Source: Gymnothorax reevesii
Taxonomy: Eukaryota > Chordata > Actinopteri > Anguilliformes > Muraenidae
DNA: 64,000 nucleotides
Direction of reading: 5' to 3'
NCBI GenBank assembly: GCA_029721435.1
Contig: CM056584.1
Location: 9,382,395 to 9,446,394 of the forward strand
Under the pieces are notes generated by a model. The model saw only the letters and a program-made list of their open reading frames with translations. It ran no database searches and had not been told where the DNA came from. Shown here in pieces: positions 10,152 to 22,005 of this stretch (position 1 is its first letter; each line of letters begins with the position of its first letter). Made by a program: the position numbers and the translations under genes.

Positions 10152-10312
10152 TGTCCTTTATGATGTTAATAGGAGATCAGATGGCATTTCAGCTTAACCC
10201 TGCTTGTGTACAATGGAAATTTAGTGACGTTAATGTTTGAATGCTAATGCTAACATGCTAATGCTAGCGATCTAATGTGAGTGCTAATATCTGGTCATTT
10301 TCATTCTACACG
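10152..10312. repeat. Class O monomer, type example
   Basis: 161 bp. Marks: 'tgtcctttatgatgttaat', 'gtgtacaatggaaattt' and the tail 'cattctacacg'. The tail joins the next monomer to make 'cacgtg'. 'gatcaggtggc' variants lie at 25442, 39817 and 41630, and 'cagatgaaatttc' variants at 30838, 32958 and 34273. Confidence 0.83.
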
Positions 10313-10473
10313 TGTCCTCTATGATGTTCATAGGAGATCAGATGGCATTTCAGCTTAACCCTTCTTGTTTAAAATGGAAATTGAGTTATGTTAATGTTTA
10401 AATGCTAATGCTAACATGCTAATGCTAGCGCTCTAATGTGAATGCTAATATGTGGTCATTTTTATACTGTACG
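10313..10473. repeat. Class P monomer, type example
   Basis: 161 bp. Marks: 'gatgttcataggagatc', 'cttgtttaaaatgg', 'gagttatgttaatg', 'agcgctctaatgtgaatg' and 'atatgtggtcattttt'. The copy at 5251 reads 'agagctc', and the copy at 34434 reads 'agcgatc'. The window ends inside a P copy (63894-64000). Confidence 0.83.
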
Positions 10474-10634
10474 TGTCATCTATGATGTTAATAGGAGATC
10501 AGATGGCATTTCAGCTTAACCCTGCTTGTGTAAAATGGAAATTTAGTGACGTTAATGTTTGAATGCTAATGCTAACATGCTAATGCTAGCGATCTAATGT
10601 GAGTGCTAATATCTGGTCATTTTCATACTGTAAG
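10474..10634. repeat. Class Q monomer, type example
   Basis: 161 bp. Marks: 'gatgttaataggagatc', 'ccctgcttgtgtaaaatgg', 'aaatttagtgacg', tail 'gtaag'. This copy has 'tgtcatct' at its start. 'gttaatgggag' variants lie at 18757, 28382 and 44570. 'atcaggtc' variants lie at 34595, 47348 and 50126. Confidence 0.8.
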
Positions 10635-10809
10635 TGTCCTCTATGATGTTAGTATGAGATCAGATGGCATTTCTCCTTCACCCTTCTTGTATTATAAGCA
10701 AATTGAGTAATGTTAATGTTTCAATGCTAATGCTAACATGCTGATGCTTACATGCTAATGCTAGCAATCTAATGTGAGGGCTAATACCTGGTCATTTTCA
10801 TACTGTACA
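10635..10809. repeat. Class R monomer, 175-bp type
   Basis: 175 bp. C-like, with private 'gatgcttacatg' and 'gtgagggcta'. These marks occur at 5573, 10635, 13723 and 20542, while 62019 keeps only 'gatgcttacatg'. Other R-position copies read 'gatgctaacatg' and 'gtgagtgc' (for example 18918, 28543, 34756, 44731). Two (23308, 37521) read 'gtaatgtaaatg'. Confidence 0.8.
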
Positions 10810-10970
10810 TGTCTTCTATGATGGGAGTATGGGATCAGATGGCATTTCAGCTTAACCCTGCTTGTGTAAAATGGAAATTGAGTGACGTTAATATTTGAAT
10901 GCTAATGCTAACATGCTAATGCTAGCGATCTAATGTGAGTGCTAATACCTGGTCATTTTCATACTGTACA

Positions 10971-11131
10971 TGTCCTCTATGATGGGAGTATGAGATCAGA
11001 TGGCTTTTCAGCTTAACCCTGCTTGTGTAAAATGGAAATTTAATGACGTTCATGTTTGAATGCTAATGCTAACATGCTAATGCTAGCGATCTAATGTGAG
11101 TGCTAATATCTGGTCATTTTCATACTATACG
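10971..11131. repeat. Class S monomer, type example
   Basis: 161 bp. Marks: 'gagatcagatggctttt' shared with N, plus 'atttaatgacgttcatg'. Tail is usually 'ctatacg'. Sublineages: 'gattgctattatc' (19254, 28879, 35092, 45067, 47845), 'ctttccagc' (23644, 37857) and 'ctattgctagcg' (2955, 59562). Confidence 0.82.
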
Positions 11132-11293
11132 TGTCCTCTATGATGTTAATAGGAGATCAGATGGCATTTCAGCTTAACCCTTCTTGTGTAAAATGGAAAA
11201 TTGAGTGATGTTAATGTTTAAATGCTAATGCTAACATGCTGATGCTAGCGCTCTAATGTGAGTGCTAATATCTTGTCATTTTCATACTGTACG
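11132..11293. repeat. Class T monomer, 162-bp form
   Basis: 162 bp here because of one extra A in 'ggaaaattgagtgatg'. Other marks are 'catgctgatgctagcgctc' and 'tatcttgtc'. The 162-bp form is at 6070, 11132, 14220 and 21039. All other T copies are 161 bp, and 29040 and 31160 share 'atgttgttaatagg'. Confidence 0.82.
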
Positions 11294-11454
11294 TGTCCTC
11301 TATGATGGGAATATGGGATCAGATGGCATTTCAGCATAACCCTGTTTGTGTAAAATGGAAATTGAGAGACGTTAATGTTTAAATGCTAAAGCTAACATGC
11401 TAATGCTAGCGATATAATGTGAGTGCTAATATCTGGTCATTTTCATACTGTACG
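11294..11454. repeat. Class U monomer, type example
   Basis: 161 bp. Marks: 'gggaatatgggatc', 'cagcataaccctgtttg', 'gagagacgttaatg' and 'gctaaagctaac'. This copy has 'gatataatg'. A derived form U2, with 'gggagtatgggatc' and 'gtgggtgc', follows U at 19737, 29362, 31482, 35575, 38340, 45550 and 48328. U2 has class F-like ends on a U middle. Confidence 0.83.
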
Positions 11455-11615
11455 TGTCCTCTATGATGTTAATAGGAGATCAGATGGCATTTCAGCTTAA
11501 CCCTTCTTGTATAATAACAAAATTGAGTAATGTTAATGTTTAAATGCTAATGCTAACATGCTAATGCTAGCGATCTAATGTGAGTTCTAATATCTGGTCA
11601 TTTTCATACTATACG
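11455..11615. repeat. Class E2 monomer, type example
   Basis: 161 bp. Like E but with 'ataataacaaaattg' and a 'gagttc' then 'ctatacg' tail. It is found only after U near cycle ends (6393, 11455, 14543, 21362). Confidence 0.82.
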
Positions 11616-11776
11616 TGTCCTCTATGATGTTAATAGGAGATCAGATGGCATTTCAGCTTAACCCTTCTTTTGTAAAATGAAAATTGAGTGACATTAATGT
11701 CTTAATACTAATGCTAGCATGCTAATGCTAGCGATCTAATGTGGGTGCTAATATCTGGTCATTTTCATACTGTACG
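11616..11776. repeat. Class F2 monomer, type example
   Basis: 161 bp. The first half reads 'gttaataggagatc' and 'cttcttttgtaaaatg'; the second half is class F ('gctagcatgctaatg', 'gtgggtgc'). It sits before G at cycle ends and at 3613, 51267, 54823 and 60220. This copy has a single change, 'gtcttaatac'. Confidence 0.82.
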
Positions 11777-11937
11777 TGTCCTCTATGATGGGAGTATGGG
11801 ATCAGATGGCATTTCAGCTTTACCCTGCTTGTGTAAAATGGAAATTGAGTGACGTTAATGTTTGAATACTAATGCTAACATGCTAATGCTAGCAATCTAA
11901 TGTGAGTGCTAATATCTGGTCATTTTCATACTGTACG

Positions 11938-12098
11938 TGTCCTCTATGATGGGAGTATGGGATCAGATGGCATTTCAGCTTAACCCTGCTTGTGTAAAAT
12001 AGAAATTAAGTGATGTTAATGTTTGAATGCTAATGCTAACATGCTAATGCTAGCGATGTAATGTGACTTCTAATATCTGGTCATTTTCATACTATACG
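11938..12098. repeat. Class H' monomer, closes the cycle
   Basis: 161 bp. H-like ('gtaaaatagaaattaag') but with 'gcgatgtaatgtgacttc' and a 'ctatacg' tail. It precedes class A at 6876, 11938, 15026 and 21845. The same tail is grafted on J at 55481 and 58743, again directly before an A-like monomer. Confidence 0.85.
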
Positions 12099-15000
12099 TG
12101 TCCTCTATAATGTTAATAGGAGATCAGATGGCATTTCAGCTTAACCCTTCTTGTGTAAAATGGAAATTGAGTGACATTAATGTTTCAATACTAATGCTAA
12201 CATGCTAATAATAGCGATCTAAAGTGAGTGCTTATATCTGTTCATTTTCATACTGTACGTGTCCTCTATGATGGGAGTATTGGATCAGATGGCATTTCAG
12301 CTTAACCCTGCTTGTGTAAAATAAAAATTGAGTGACGTTAATGTTTGAATGCTAATGCTAACATGCTGATGCTAGCGATCTAATGTGAGTGCTAATATCT
12401 GGTCATTTTCATACTGTAACTGTCCTCTATGATGTTAGTATGAGATCAGACGGCATTTCTCCTTCACCCTTCTTGTATTATAAGCAAATTGAGTAATGTT
12501 AATGTTTCAATGCTAATGCTAACATGCTGATGCTAACATGCTAATGCTAGCAATCTAATGTGAGTGCTAATACCTGGTCATTTTCATACTGTACATGTCT
12601 TCTATGATGGGAGTATGGGATCAGATGGCATTTCAGCTTAACCCTGCTTGTGTAAAATGGAAATTGAGTGACGTTAATATTTGAATGCTAATGCTAACAT
12701 GCTAATGCTAGCGATCTAATGTGAGTGCTAATATCTGGTCATTTTCATGCTGTACGTGTCCTCTATGATGTTAATAGGAGATCAGATGGCATTTCAGCTT
12801 AACCCTTCTTGTATAATAAAAAAATTGAGTAATGTTAATGTTTAAATGCTAATGCTAACATGCTAATGCTAGCGATCTAATGTGAGTGCTAATATCTGGT
12901 CATTTTCATACTGTACGTGTCCTCTATGATGGGAGTATGGGATCAGATGGCATTTCAGCTTAACCCTGCTTGTGTAAAATGGAAATTGAGTGACATTAAT
13001 GTTTTAATACTAATGCTAGCATGCTAATGCTAGCGATCTAATGTGGGTGCTAATATCTGGTCATTTTCATACTGTACGTGTCCTCTATGATGGGAGTATG
13101 GGATCAGATGGCATTTCAGCTTAACCCTGCTTGTGTAAAATGGAAATTGAGTGACGTTAATGTTTGAATACTAATGCTAACATGCTAATGCTAGCAATCT
13201 AATGTGAGTGCTAATATCTGGTCATTTTCATACTGTACGTGTCCTCTATGATGGGAGTATGGGATCAGATGGCATTTCAGCTTAACCCTGCTTGTGTAAA
13301 ATAGAAATTAAGTGATGTTAATGTTTGAATGCTAATGCTAACATGCTAATGCTAGCGATCTAATTTGAGTTCTAATATCTGGTCATTTTCATACTGTAAG
13401 TGTCCTTTATGATGTTAGTATGAGATCAGATGGCATTTCTCCTTCACCCTTCTTGAATTATGAGCAAATTGAGTAATGTTAATGTTTCAATGCTAATGCT
13501 AACATGCTAATGCTAGCGATCTAATGTGAGTGCTAATACCTGGTCATTTTCATACTGTACATGTCTTCTATGATGGGAGTATGGGATCAGATGGCATTTC
13601 AGCTTAACCCTGCTTGTGTAAAATGGAAATTTAGTGACGTTAATGTTTGAATGCTAATGCTAACATGCTAATGCTAGCGATCTAATGTGAGTGCTAATAT
13701 CTGGTCATTTTCATACTGTAAGTGTCCTCTATGATGTTAGTATGAGATCAGATGGCATTTCTCCTTCACCCTTCTTGTATTATAAGCAAATTGAGTAATG
13801 TTAATGTTTCAATGCTAATGCTAACATGCTGATGCTTACATGCTAATGCTAGCAATCTAATGTGAGGGCTAATACCTGGTCATTTTCATACTGTACATGT
13901 CTTCTATGATGGGAGTATGGGATCAGATGGCATTTCAGCTTAACCCTGCTTGTGTAAAATGGAAATTGAGTGACGTTAATATTTGAATGCTAATGCTAAC
14001 ATGCTAATGCTAGCGATCTAATGTGAGTGCTAATACCTGGTCATTTTCATACTGTACATGTCCTCTATGATGGGAGTATGAGATCAGATGGCTTTTCAGC
14101 TTAACCCTGCTTGTGTAAAATGGAAATTTAATGACGTTCATGTTTGAATGCTAATGCTAACATGCTAATGCTAGCGATCTAATGTGAGTGCTAATATCTG
14201 GTCATTTTCATACTATACGTGTCCTCTATGATGTTAATAGGAGATCAGATGGCATTTCAGCTTAACCCTTCTTGTGTAAAATGGAAAATTGAGTGATGTT
14301 AATGTTTAAATGCTAATGCTAACATGCTGATGCTAGCGCTCTAATGTGAGTGCTAATATCTTGTCATTTTCATACTGTACGTGTCCTCTATGATGGGAAT
14401 ATGGGATCAGATGGCATTTCAGCATAACCCTGTTTGTGTAAAATGGAAATTGAGAGACGTTAATGTTTAAATGCTAAAGCTAACATGCTAATGCTAGCGA
14501 TCTAATGTGAGTGCTAATATCTGGTCATTTTCATACTGTACGTGTCCTCTATGATGTTAATAGGAGATCAGATGGCATTTCAGCTTAACCCTTCTTGTAT
14601 AATAACAAAATTGAGTAATGTTAATGTTTAAATGCTAATGCTAACATGCTAATGCTAGCGATCTAATGTGAGTTCTAATATCTGGTCATTTTCATACTAT
14701 ACGTGTCCTCTATGATGTTAATAGGAGATCAGATGGCATTTCAGCTTAACCCTTCTTTTGTAAAATGAAAATTGAGTGACATTAATGTTTTAATACTAAT
14801 GCTAGCATGCTAATGCTAGCGATCTAATGTGGGTGCTAATATCTGGTCATTTTCATACTGTACGTGTCCTCTATGATGGGAGTATGGGATCAGATGGCAT
14901 TTCAGCTTTACCCTGCTTGTGTAAAATGGAAATTGAGTGACGTTAATGTTTGAATACTAATGCTAACATGCTAATGCTAGCAATCTAATGTGAGTGCTAA

Positions 15001-15186
15001 TATCTGGTCATTTTCATACTGTACGTGTCCTCTATGATGGGAGTATGGGATCAGATGGCATTTCAGCTTAACCCTGCTTGTGTAAAATAGAAATTAAGTG
15101 ATGTTAATGTTTGAATGCTAATGCTAACATGCTAATGCTAGCGATGTAATGTGACTTCTAATATCTGGTCATTTTCATACTATACG
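12099..15186. repeat. Higher-order cycle 3, shortened, 19 monomers, 3088 bp
   Basis: Class order A B C D E F G H i Q R D S T U E2 F2 G H'. Relative to cycle 2, the run J to P and the duplicated I-M run are missing. The joint is at 13401-13722: an i monomer with a 'tacctgg/gtaca' tail, then a monomer with a D-like start ('tgtcttct') and a Q-like second half ('aaatttagtgacg'). G at 14865 shares 'cagctttacccc' without its last c ('cagctttaccc') with 11777 in cycle 2, so the two ends are close relatives. Confidence 0.88.
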
Positions 15187-15683
15187 TGTCCTCTATAATG
15201 TTAATAGGAGATCAGATGGCATTTCAGCTTAACCCTTCTTGTGTAAAATGGAAATTGAGTGACATTAATGTTTTAATACTAATGCTAACATGCTAATAAT
15301 AGCGATCTAAAGTGAGTGCTTATATCTGTTCATTTTCATACTGTACGTGTCCTCTATGATGGGAGTATTGGATCAGATGGCATTTCAGCTTAACCCTGCT
15401 TGTGTAAAATAAAAATTGAGTGACGTTAATGTTTGAATGCTAATGCTAACATGCTGATGCTAGCGATCTAATGTGAGTGCTAATATCTGGTCATTTTCAT
15501 ACTGTAACTGTCCTCTATGATGTTAGTATGAGATCAGACGGCATTTCTCCTTCACCCTTCTTGTATTATAAGCAAATTGAGTAATGTTAATGTTTCAATG
15601 CTAATGCTAACATGCTGATGCTAACATGCTAATGCTAGCAATCTAATGTGAGTGCTAATACCTGGTCATTTTCATACTGTACA

Positions 15684-17615
15684 TGTCTTCTATGATGGGA
15701 GTATGGGATCAGATGGCATTTCAGCTTAACCCTGCTTGTGTAAAATGGAAATTGAGTGACGTTAATATTTGAATGCTAATGCTAACATGCTAATGCTAGC
15801 GATCTAATGTGAGTGCTAATATCTGGTCATTTTCATGCTGTACGTGTCCTCTATGATGTTAATAGGAGATCAGATGGCATTTCAGCTTAACCCTTCTTGT
15901 ATAATAAAAAAATTGAGTAATGTTAATGTTTAAATGCTAATGCTAACATGCTAATGCTAGCGATCTAATGTGAGTGCTAATATCTGGTCATTTTCATACT
16001 GTACGTGTCCTCTATGATGGGAGTATGGGATCAGATGGCATTTCAGCTTAACCCTGCTTGTGTAAAATGGAAATTGAGTGACATTAATGTTTTAATACTA
16101 ATGCTAGCATGCTAATGCTAGCGATCTAATGTGGGTGCTAATATCTGGTCATTTTCATACTGTACGTGTCCTCTATGATGGGAGTATGGGATCAGATGGC
16201 ATTTCAGCTTAACCCTGCTTGTGTAAAATGGAAATTGAGTGACGTTAATGTTTGAATACTAATGCTAACATGCTAATGCTAGCAATCTAATGTGAGTGCT
16301 AATATCTGGTCATTTTCATACTGTACGTGTCCTCTATGATGGGAGTATGGGATCAGATGGCATTTCAGCTTAACCCTGCTTGTGTAAAATAGAAATTAAG
16401 TGATGTTAATGTTTGAATGCTAATGCTAACATGCTAATGCTAGCGATCTAATTTGAGTTCTAATATCTGGTCATTTTCATACTGTAAGTGTCCTTTATGA
16501 TGTTAGTATGAGATCAGATGGCATTTCTCCTTCACCCTTCTTGTATTATGAGCAAATTGAGTAATGTTAATGTTTCAATGCTAATGCTAACATGCTAATG
16601 CTAGCGATCTAATGTGAGTGCTAATACCTGGTCATTTTCATACTGTACATGTCTTCTATGATGGGAGTATGGGATCAGATGGCATTTCAGCTTAACCCTG
16701 CTTGTGTAAAATGGAAATTGAGTGACGTTAATATTTGAATGCTAATGCTAACATGCTAATGCTAGCGATCTAATGTGAGTGCTAATATCTGGTCATTTTC
16801 ATGCTGTACGTGTCCTCTATGATGTTAATAGGAGATCAGATGGCATTTCAGCTTAACCCTTCTTGTATAATAAAAAAATTGAGTAATGTTAATGTTTAAA
16901 TGCTAATGCTAACATGCTAATGCTAGCGATCTAATGTGAGTGCTAATATCTGGTCATTTTCATACTGTACGTGTCCTCTATGATGGGAGTATGGGATCAG
17001 ATGGCATTTCAGCTTAACCCTGCTTGTGTAAAATGGAAATTGAGTGACATTAATGTTTTAATACTAATGCTAGCATGCTAATGCTAGCGATCTAATGTGG
17101 GTGCTAATATCTGGTCATTTTCATACTGTACGTGTCCTCTATGATGGGAGTATGGGATCAGATGGCATTTCAGCTTAACCCTGCTTGTGTAAAATGGAAA
17201 TTGAGTGACGTTAATGTTTGAATACTAATGCTAACATGCTAATGCTAGCAATCTAATGTGAGTGCTAATATCTGGTCATTTTCATACTGTACGTGTCCTC
17301 TATGATGGGAGTATGGGATCAGATGGCATTTCAGCTTAACCCTGCTTGTGTAAAATAGAAATTAAGTGATGTTAATGTTTGAATGCTAATGCTAACATGC
17401 TAATGCTAGCGATCTAATTTGAGTTCTAATATCTGGTCATTTTCATACTGTAAGTGTCCTTTATGATGTTAGTATGAGATCAGATGGCATTTCTCCTTCA
17501 CCCTTCTTGTATTATGAGCAAATTGAGTAATGTTAATGTTTCAATGCTAATGCTAACATGCTAATGCTAGCGATCTAATGTGAGTGCTAATAGTTGGTCA
17601 TTTTCATACTGTACG
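15684..17615. repeat. 966-bp six-monomer tandem duplication
   Basis: D E F G H i at 15684-16649 is followed at once by D E F G H i at 16650-17615. Both H copies carry the rare 'aatttgagttc'. The only class-level difference is the tail of the i monomer: 'tacctgg' then 'gtaca' in the first, 'tagttgg' then 'gtacg' in the second. An exchange between the i tail and a C- or L-type tail before D would produce this arrangement. Confidence 0.85.
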
Positions 17616-20219
17616 TGTCCTCTATGATGTTAATTGGAGATCAGATGGCATTTCAGCTTAACCCTTCTTGTATAATAAAAAAAGTGAGTAATTTTAATGT
17701 TTAAATGCTAATGCTAACATGCTAATGCTAGCGATCTAAAGTGAGTTCTAATATCTGGTCATTTTCATACTATACGTGTCCTCTATAATGTTAATAGGAG
17801 ATCAGATGGCATTTCAGCTTAACCCTTCTTGTGTAAAATGAAAATTGAGTGACATTAATGTTTTAATACAAATGCTAACATGCTAATGCTAGCGATCTAA
17901 TGTGAGTGCTAATATCTGGTCATTTTCATACTGTAAGTGTTCTCTATGATGTTAGTATGAGATCAGATGGCATTTCTCCTTCACCCTTCTTGTATTATAA
18001 GCAAATTGAGTAATGTTAATGTTTCAATGCTAATGCTAACATGCTGATGCTAACATGCTAATGCTAGCAATCTAATGTGAGTGCTAATACCTGGTCATTT
18101 TCATACTGTACATGTCTTCTATGATGGGAGTATGGGATCAGACGGCATTTCAGCTTAACCTTGCTTGTGTAAAATGGAAATTGAGTGACGTTAATGTTTT
18201 AATGCTAATGCTAACATGCTAATGCTAGTGATCTAATGTGAGTGCTAATACCTGGTCATTTTCATACTGTACATGTCCTCTATGATGGGAGTATGAGATC
18301 AGATGGCTTTTCAGCTTAACCCTGCTTGTGTAAAATGGAAATTGAGTGACGTTAATGTTTGAATGCAAATGCTAACATGCTAATGCTAGCGATCTAATGT
18401 GAGTTCTAATATCTGGTCATTTTCATACCATACGTGTCCTTTATGATGTTAATAGGAGATCAGATGGCATTTCAGCTTAACCCTGCTTGTGTACAATGGA
18501 AATTTAGTGACGTTAATGTTTGAATGCTAATGCTAACATGCTAATGCTAGCGATCTAATGTGAGTGCTAATATCTGGTCTTTTTCATTCTACACGTGTCC
18601 TCTATGATGTTCATAGGAGATCAGATGGCATTTCAGCTTAACCCTTCTTGTTTAAAATGGAAATTGAGTTATGTTAATGTTTAAATGCTAATGCTAACAT
18701 GCTAATGCTAGCGCTCTAATGTGAATGCTAATATGTGGTCATTTTTATACTGTACGTGTCCTCTATGATGTTAATGGGAGATCAGATGGCATTTCAGCTT
18801 AACCCTGCTTGTGTAAAATGGAAATTTAGTGACGTTAATGTTTGAATGCTAATGCTAACATGCTAATGCTAGCGATCTAATGTGAGTGCTAATATCTGGT
18901 CATTTTCATACTGTAAGTGTCCTCTATGATGTTAGTATGAGATCAGATGGCATTTCTCCTTCACCCTTCTTGTATTATAAGCAAATTGAGTAATGTTAAT
19001 GTTTCAATGCTAATGCTAACATGCTGATGCTAACATGCTAATGCTAGCAATCTAATGTGAGTGCTAATACCTGGTCATTTTCATACTGTACATGTCTTCT
19101 ATGATGGGAGTATGGGATCAGATGGCATTTCAGCTTAACCCTGCTTGTGTAAAATGGAAATTGAGTGACGTTAATATTTGAATGCTAATGCTAACATGCT
19201 AATGCTAGCGATCTAATGTGAGTGCTAATACCTGGTCATTTTCATACTGTACATGTCCTCTATGATGGGAGTATGAGATCAGATGGCTTTTCAGCTTAAC
19301 CCTGCTTGTGTAAAATGGAAATTTAATGACGTTCATTTTTGAATGCTAATGCTAACATGCTAATGCTAGCGATCTAATGTGATTGCTATTATCTGGTCAT
19401 TTTCATACTATACGTGTCCTCTATGATGTTAATAGGAGATCAGATGGCATTTCAGCTTAACCCTTCTTGTGTAAAATGGAAATTGAGTGATGTTAATGTT
19501 TCAATGCTAATGCTAACATGCTGATGCTAGCGCTCTAATGTGAGTGCTAATATCTGGTCATTTTCATACTGTACGTGTCCTCTATGATGGGAATATGGGA
19601 TCAGATGGCATTTCAGCATAACCCTGTTTGTGTAAAATGGAAATTGAGAGACGTTAATGTTTAAATGCTAAAGCTAACATGCTAATGCTAGCGATCTAAT
19701 GTGAGTGCTAATATCTGGTCATTTTCATACTGTACGTGTCCTCTATGATGGGAGTATGGGATCAGATGGCATTTCAGCATAACCCTGTTTGTGTAAAATG
19801 GAAATTGAGAGACGTTAATGTTTAAATGCTAAAGCTAACATGCTAATGCTAGCGATCTAATGTGGGTGCTAATATCTGGTCATTTTCATACTGTACGTGT
19901 CCTCTATGATGGGAGTATGGGATCAGATGGCATTTCAGCTTAACCCTGCTTGTGTAAAATGGAAATTGAGTGACGTTAATGTTTTAATGCTAATGCTAAC
20001 ATGCTAATGCTAGTGATCTAATGTGAGTGCTAATACCTGGTCATTTTTATACTGTACATGTCTTCTATGATGGGAGTATGGGATCAGACGGCATTTCAGC
20101 TTAACCTTGCTTGTGTAAAATGGAAATTGAGTGACGTTAATGTTTTAATGCTAATGCTAACATGCTAATGCTAGTGATCTAATGTGAGTGCTAATACCTG
20201 GTCATTTTTATACTGTACA

Positions 20220-20380
20220 TGTCCTCTATGATGGGAGTATGAGATCAGATGGCTTTTCAGCTTAACCCTTCTTGTTTAAAATGGAAATTGAGTTATGTTA
20301 ATGTTTGAATGCTAATGCTAACATGCTAATGCTAGCGCTCTAATGTGAATGCTAATATGTGGTCATTTTCATACCATACG
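20220..20380. repeat. Hybrid N/P monomer
   Basis: The first third is class N ('gagatcagatggctttt'). The middle is class P ('cttgtttaaaatgg', 'gagttatgttaatg', 'agcgctctaatgtgaatg', 'atatgtgg') and the last bases are class N again ('ataccatacg'). It replaces N, O and P before Q at 20381. The patchwork fits recombination or gene conversion between monomers. Confidence 0.8.
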
Positions 20381-22005
20381 TGTCCTCTATGATGTTAATA
20401 GGAGATCAGATGGCATTTCAGCTTAACCCTGCTTGTGTAAAATGGAAATTTAGTGACGTTAATGTTTGAATGCTAATGCTAACATGCTAATGCTAGCGAT
20501 CTAATGTGAGTGCTAATATCTGGTCATTTTCATACTGTAAGTGTCCTCTATGATGTTAGTATGAGATCAGATGGCATTTCTCCTTCACCCTTCTTGTATT
20601 ATAAGCAAATTGAGTAATGTTAATGTTTCAATGCTAATGCTAACATGCTGATGCTTACATGCTAATGCTAGCAATCTAATGTGAGGGCTAATACCTGGTC
20701 ATTTTCATACTGTACATGTCTTCTATGATGGGAGTATGGGATCAGATGGCATTTCAGCTTAACCCTGCTTGTGTAAAATGGAAATTGAGTGACGTTAATA
20801 TTTGAATGCTAATGCTAACATGCTAATGCTAGCGATCTAATGTGAGTGCTAATACCTGGTCATTTTCATACTGTACATGTCCTCTATGATGGGAGTATGA
20901 GATCAGATGGCTTTTCAGCTTAACCCTGCTTGTGTAAAATGGAAATTTAATGACGTTCATGTTTGAATGCTAATGCTAACATGCTAATGCTAGCGATCTA
21001 ATGTGAGTGCTAATATCTGGTCATTTTCATACTATACGTGTCCTCTATGATGTTAATAGGAGATCAGATGGCATTTCAGCTTAACCCTTCTTGTGTAAAA
21101 TGGAAAATTGAGTGATGTTACTGTTTAAATGCTAATGCTAACATGCTGATGCTAGCGCTCTAATGTGAGTGCTAATATCTGGTCATTTTAATACTGTACG
21201 TGTCCTCTATGATGGGAATATGGGATCAGATGGCATTTCAGCATAACCCTGTTTGTGTAAAATGGAAATTGAGAGACGTTAATGTTTAAATGCTAAAGCT
21301 AACATGCTAATGCTAGCGATCTAATGTGAGTGCTAATATCTGGTCATTTTCATACTGTACGTGTCCTCTATGATGTTAATAGGAGATCAGATGGCATTTC
21401 AGCTTAACCCTTCTTGTATAATAACAAAATTGAGTAATGTTAATGTTTAAATGCTAATGCTAACATGCTAATGCTAGCGATCTAATGTGAGTTCTAATAT
21501 CTGGTCATTTTCATACTATACGTGTCCTCTATGATGTTAATAGGAGATCAGATGGCATTTCAGCTTAACCCTTCTTTTGTAAAATGAAAATTGAGTGACA
21601 TTAATGTTTTAATACTAATGCTAGCATGCTAATGCTAGCGATCTAATGTGGGTGCTAATATCTGGTCATTTTCTTACTGTACGTGTCCTCTATGATGGGA
21701 GTATGGGATCAGATGGCATTTCAGCTTAACCCTGCTTGTGTAAAATGGAAATTGAGTGACGTTAATGTTTGAATACTAATGCTAACATGCTAATGCTAGC
21801 AATCTAATGTGAGTGCTAATATCTGGTCATTTTCATACTGTACGTGTCCTCTATGATGGGAGTATGGGATCAGATGGCATTTCAGCTTAACCCTGCTTGT
21901 GTAAAATAGAAATTAAGTGATGTTAATGTTTGAATGCTAATGCTAACATGCTAATGCTAGCGATGTAATGTGACTTCTAATATCTGGTCATTTTCATACT
22001 ATACG

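Larger units (their letters stand above)
7037..12098. repeat. Higher-order cycle 2, 31 monomers, 5062 bp
   Basis: Class order is A B C D E F G H i J K L M I J K L M N O P Q R D S T U E2 F2 G H'. This is the cleanest full cycle and supplies my type example for most classes. The run I J K L M at 9158-9990 follows an earlier i J K L M at 8339-9157, so this part already contains a five-monomer duplication. By eye, class-matched monomers of cycles 1 and 2 differ at only a few bases, while neighbouring monomers of different class differ at many more. That is the usual signature of higher-order repeats. Confidence 0.9.
15187..22005. repeat. Higher-order cycle 4, 42 monomers, 6819 bp
   Basis: Order A B C D E F G H i D E F G H i J K L M N O P Q R D S T U U2 M* M N/P Q R D S T U E2 F2 G H'. 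The opening 1463 bp match cycle 3 (same 'gtaactg' and 'aatttgagttc' marks). The run D to i is then repeated (16650-17615, period 966 bp). From 19898 there are three recombinant-looking monomers: M* with a G-like start, M, and N/P at 20220. The cycle then resumes at Q. Confidence 0.88.
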
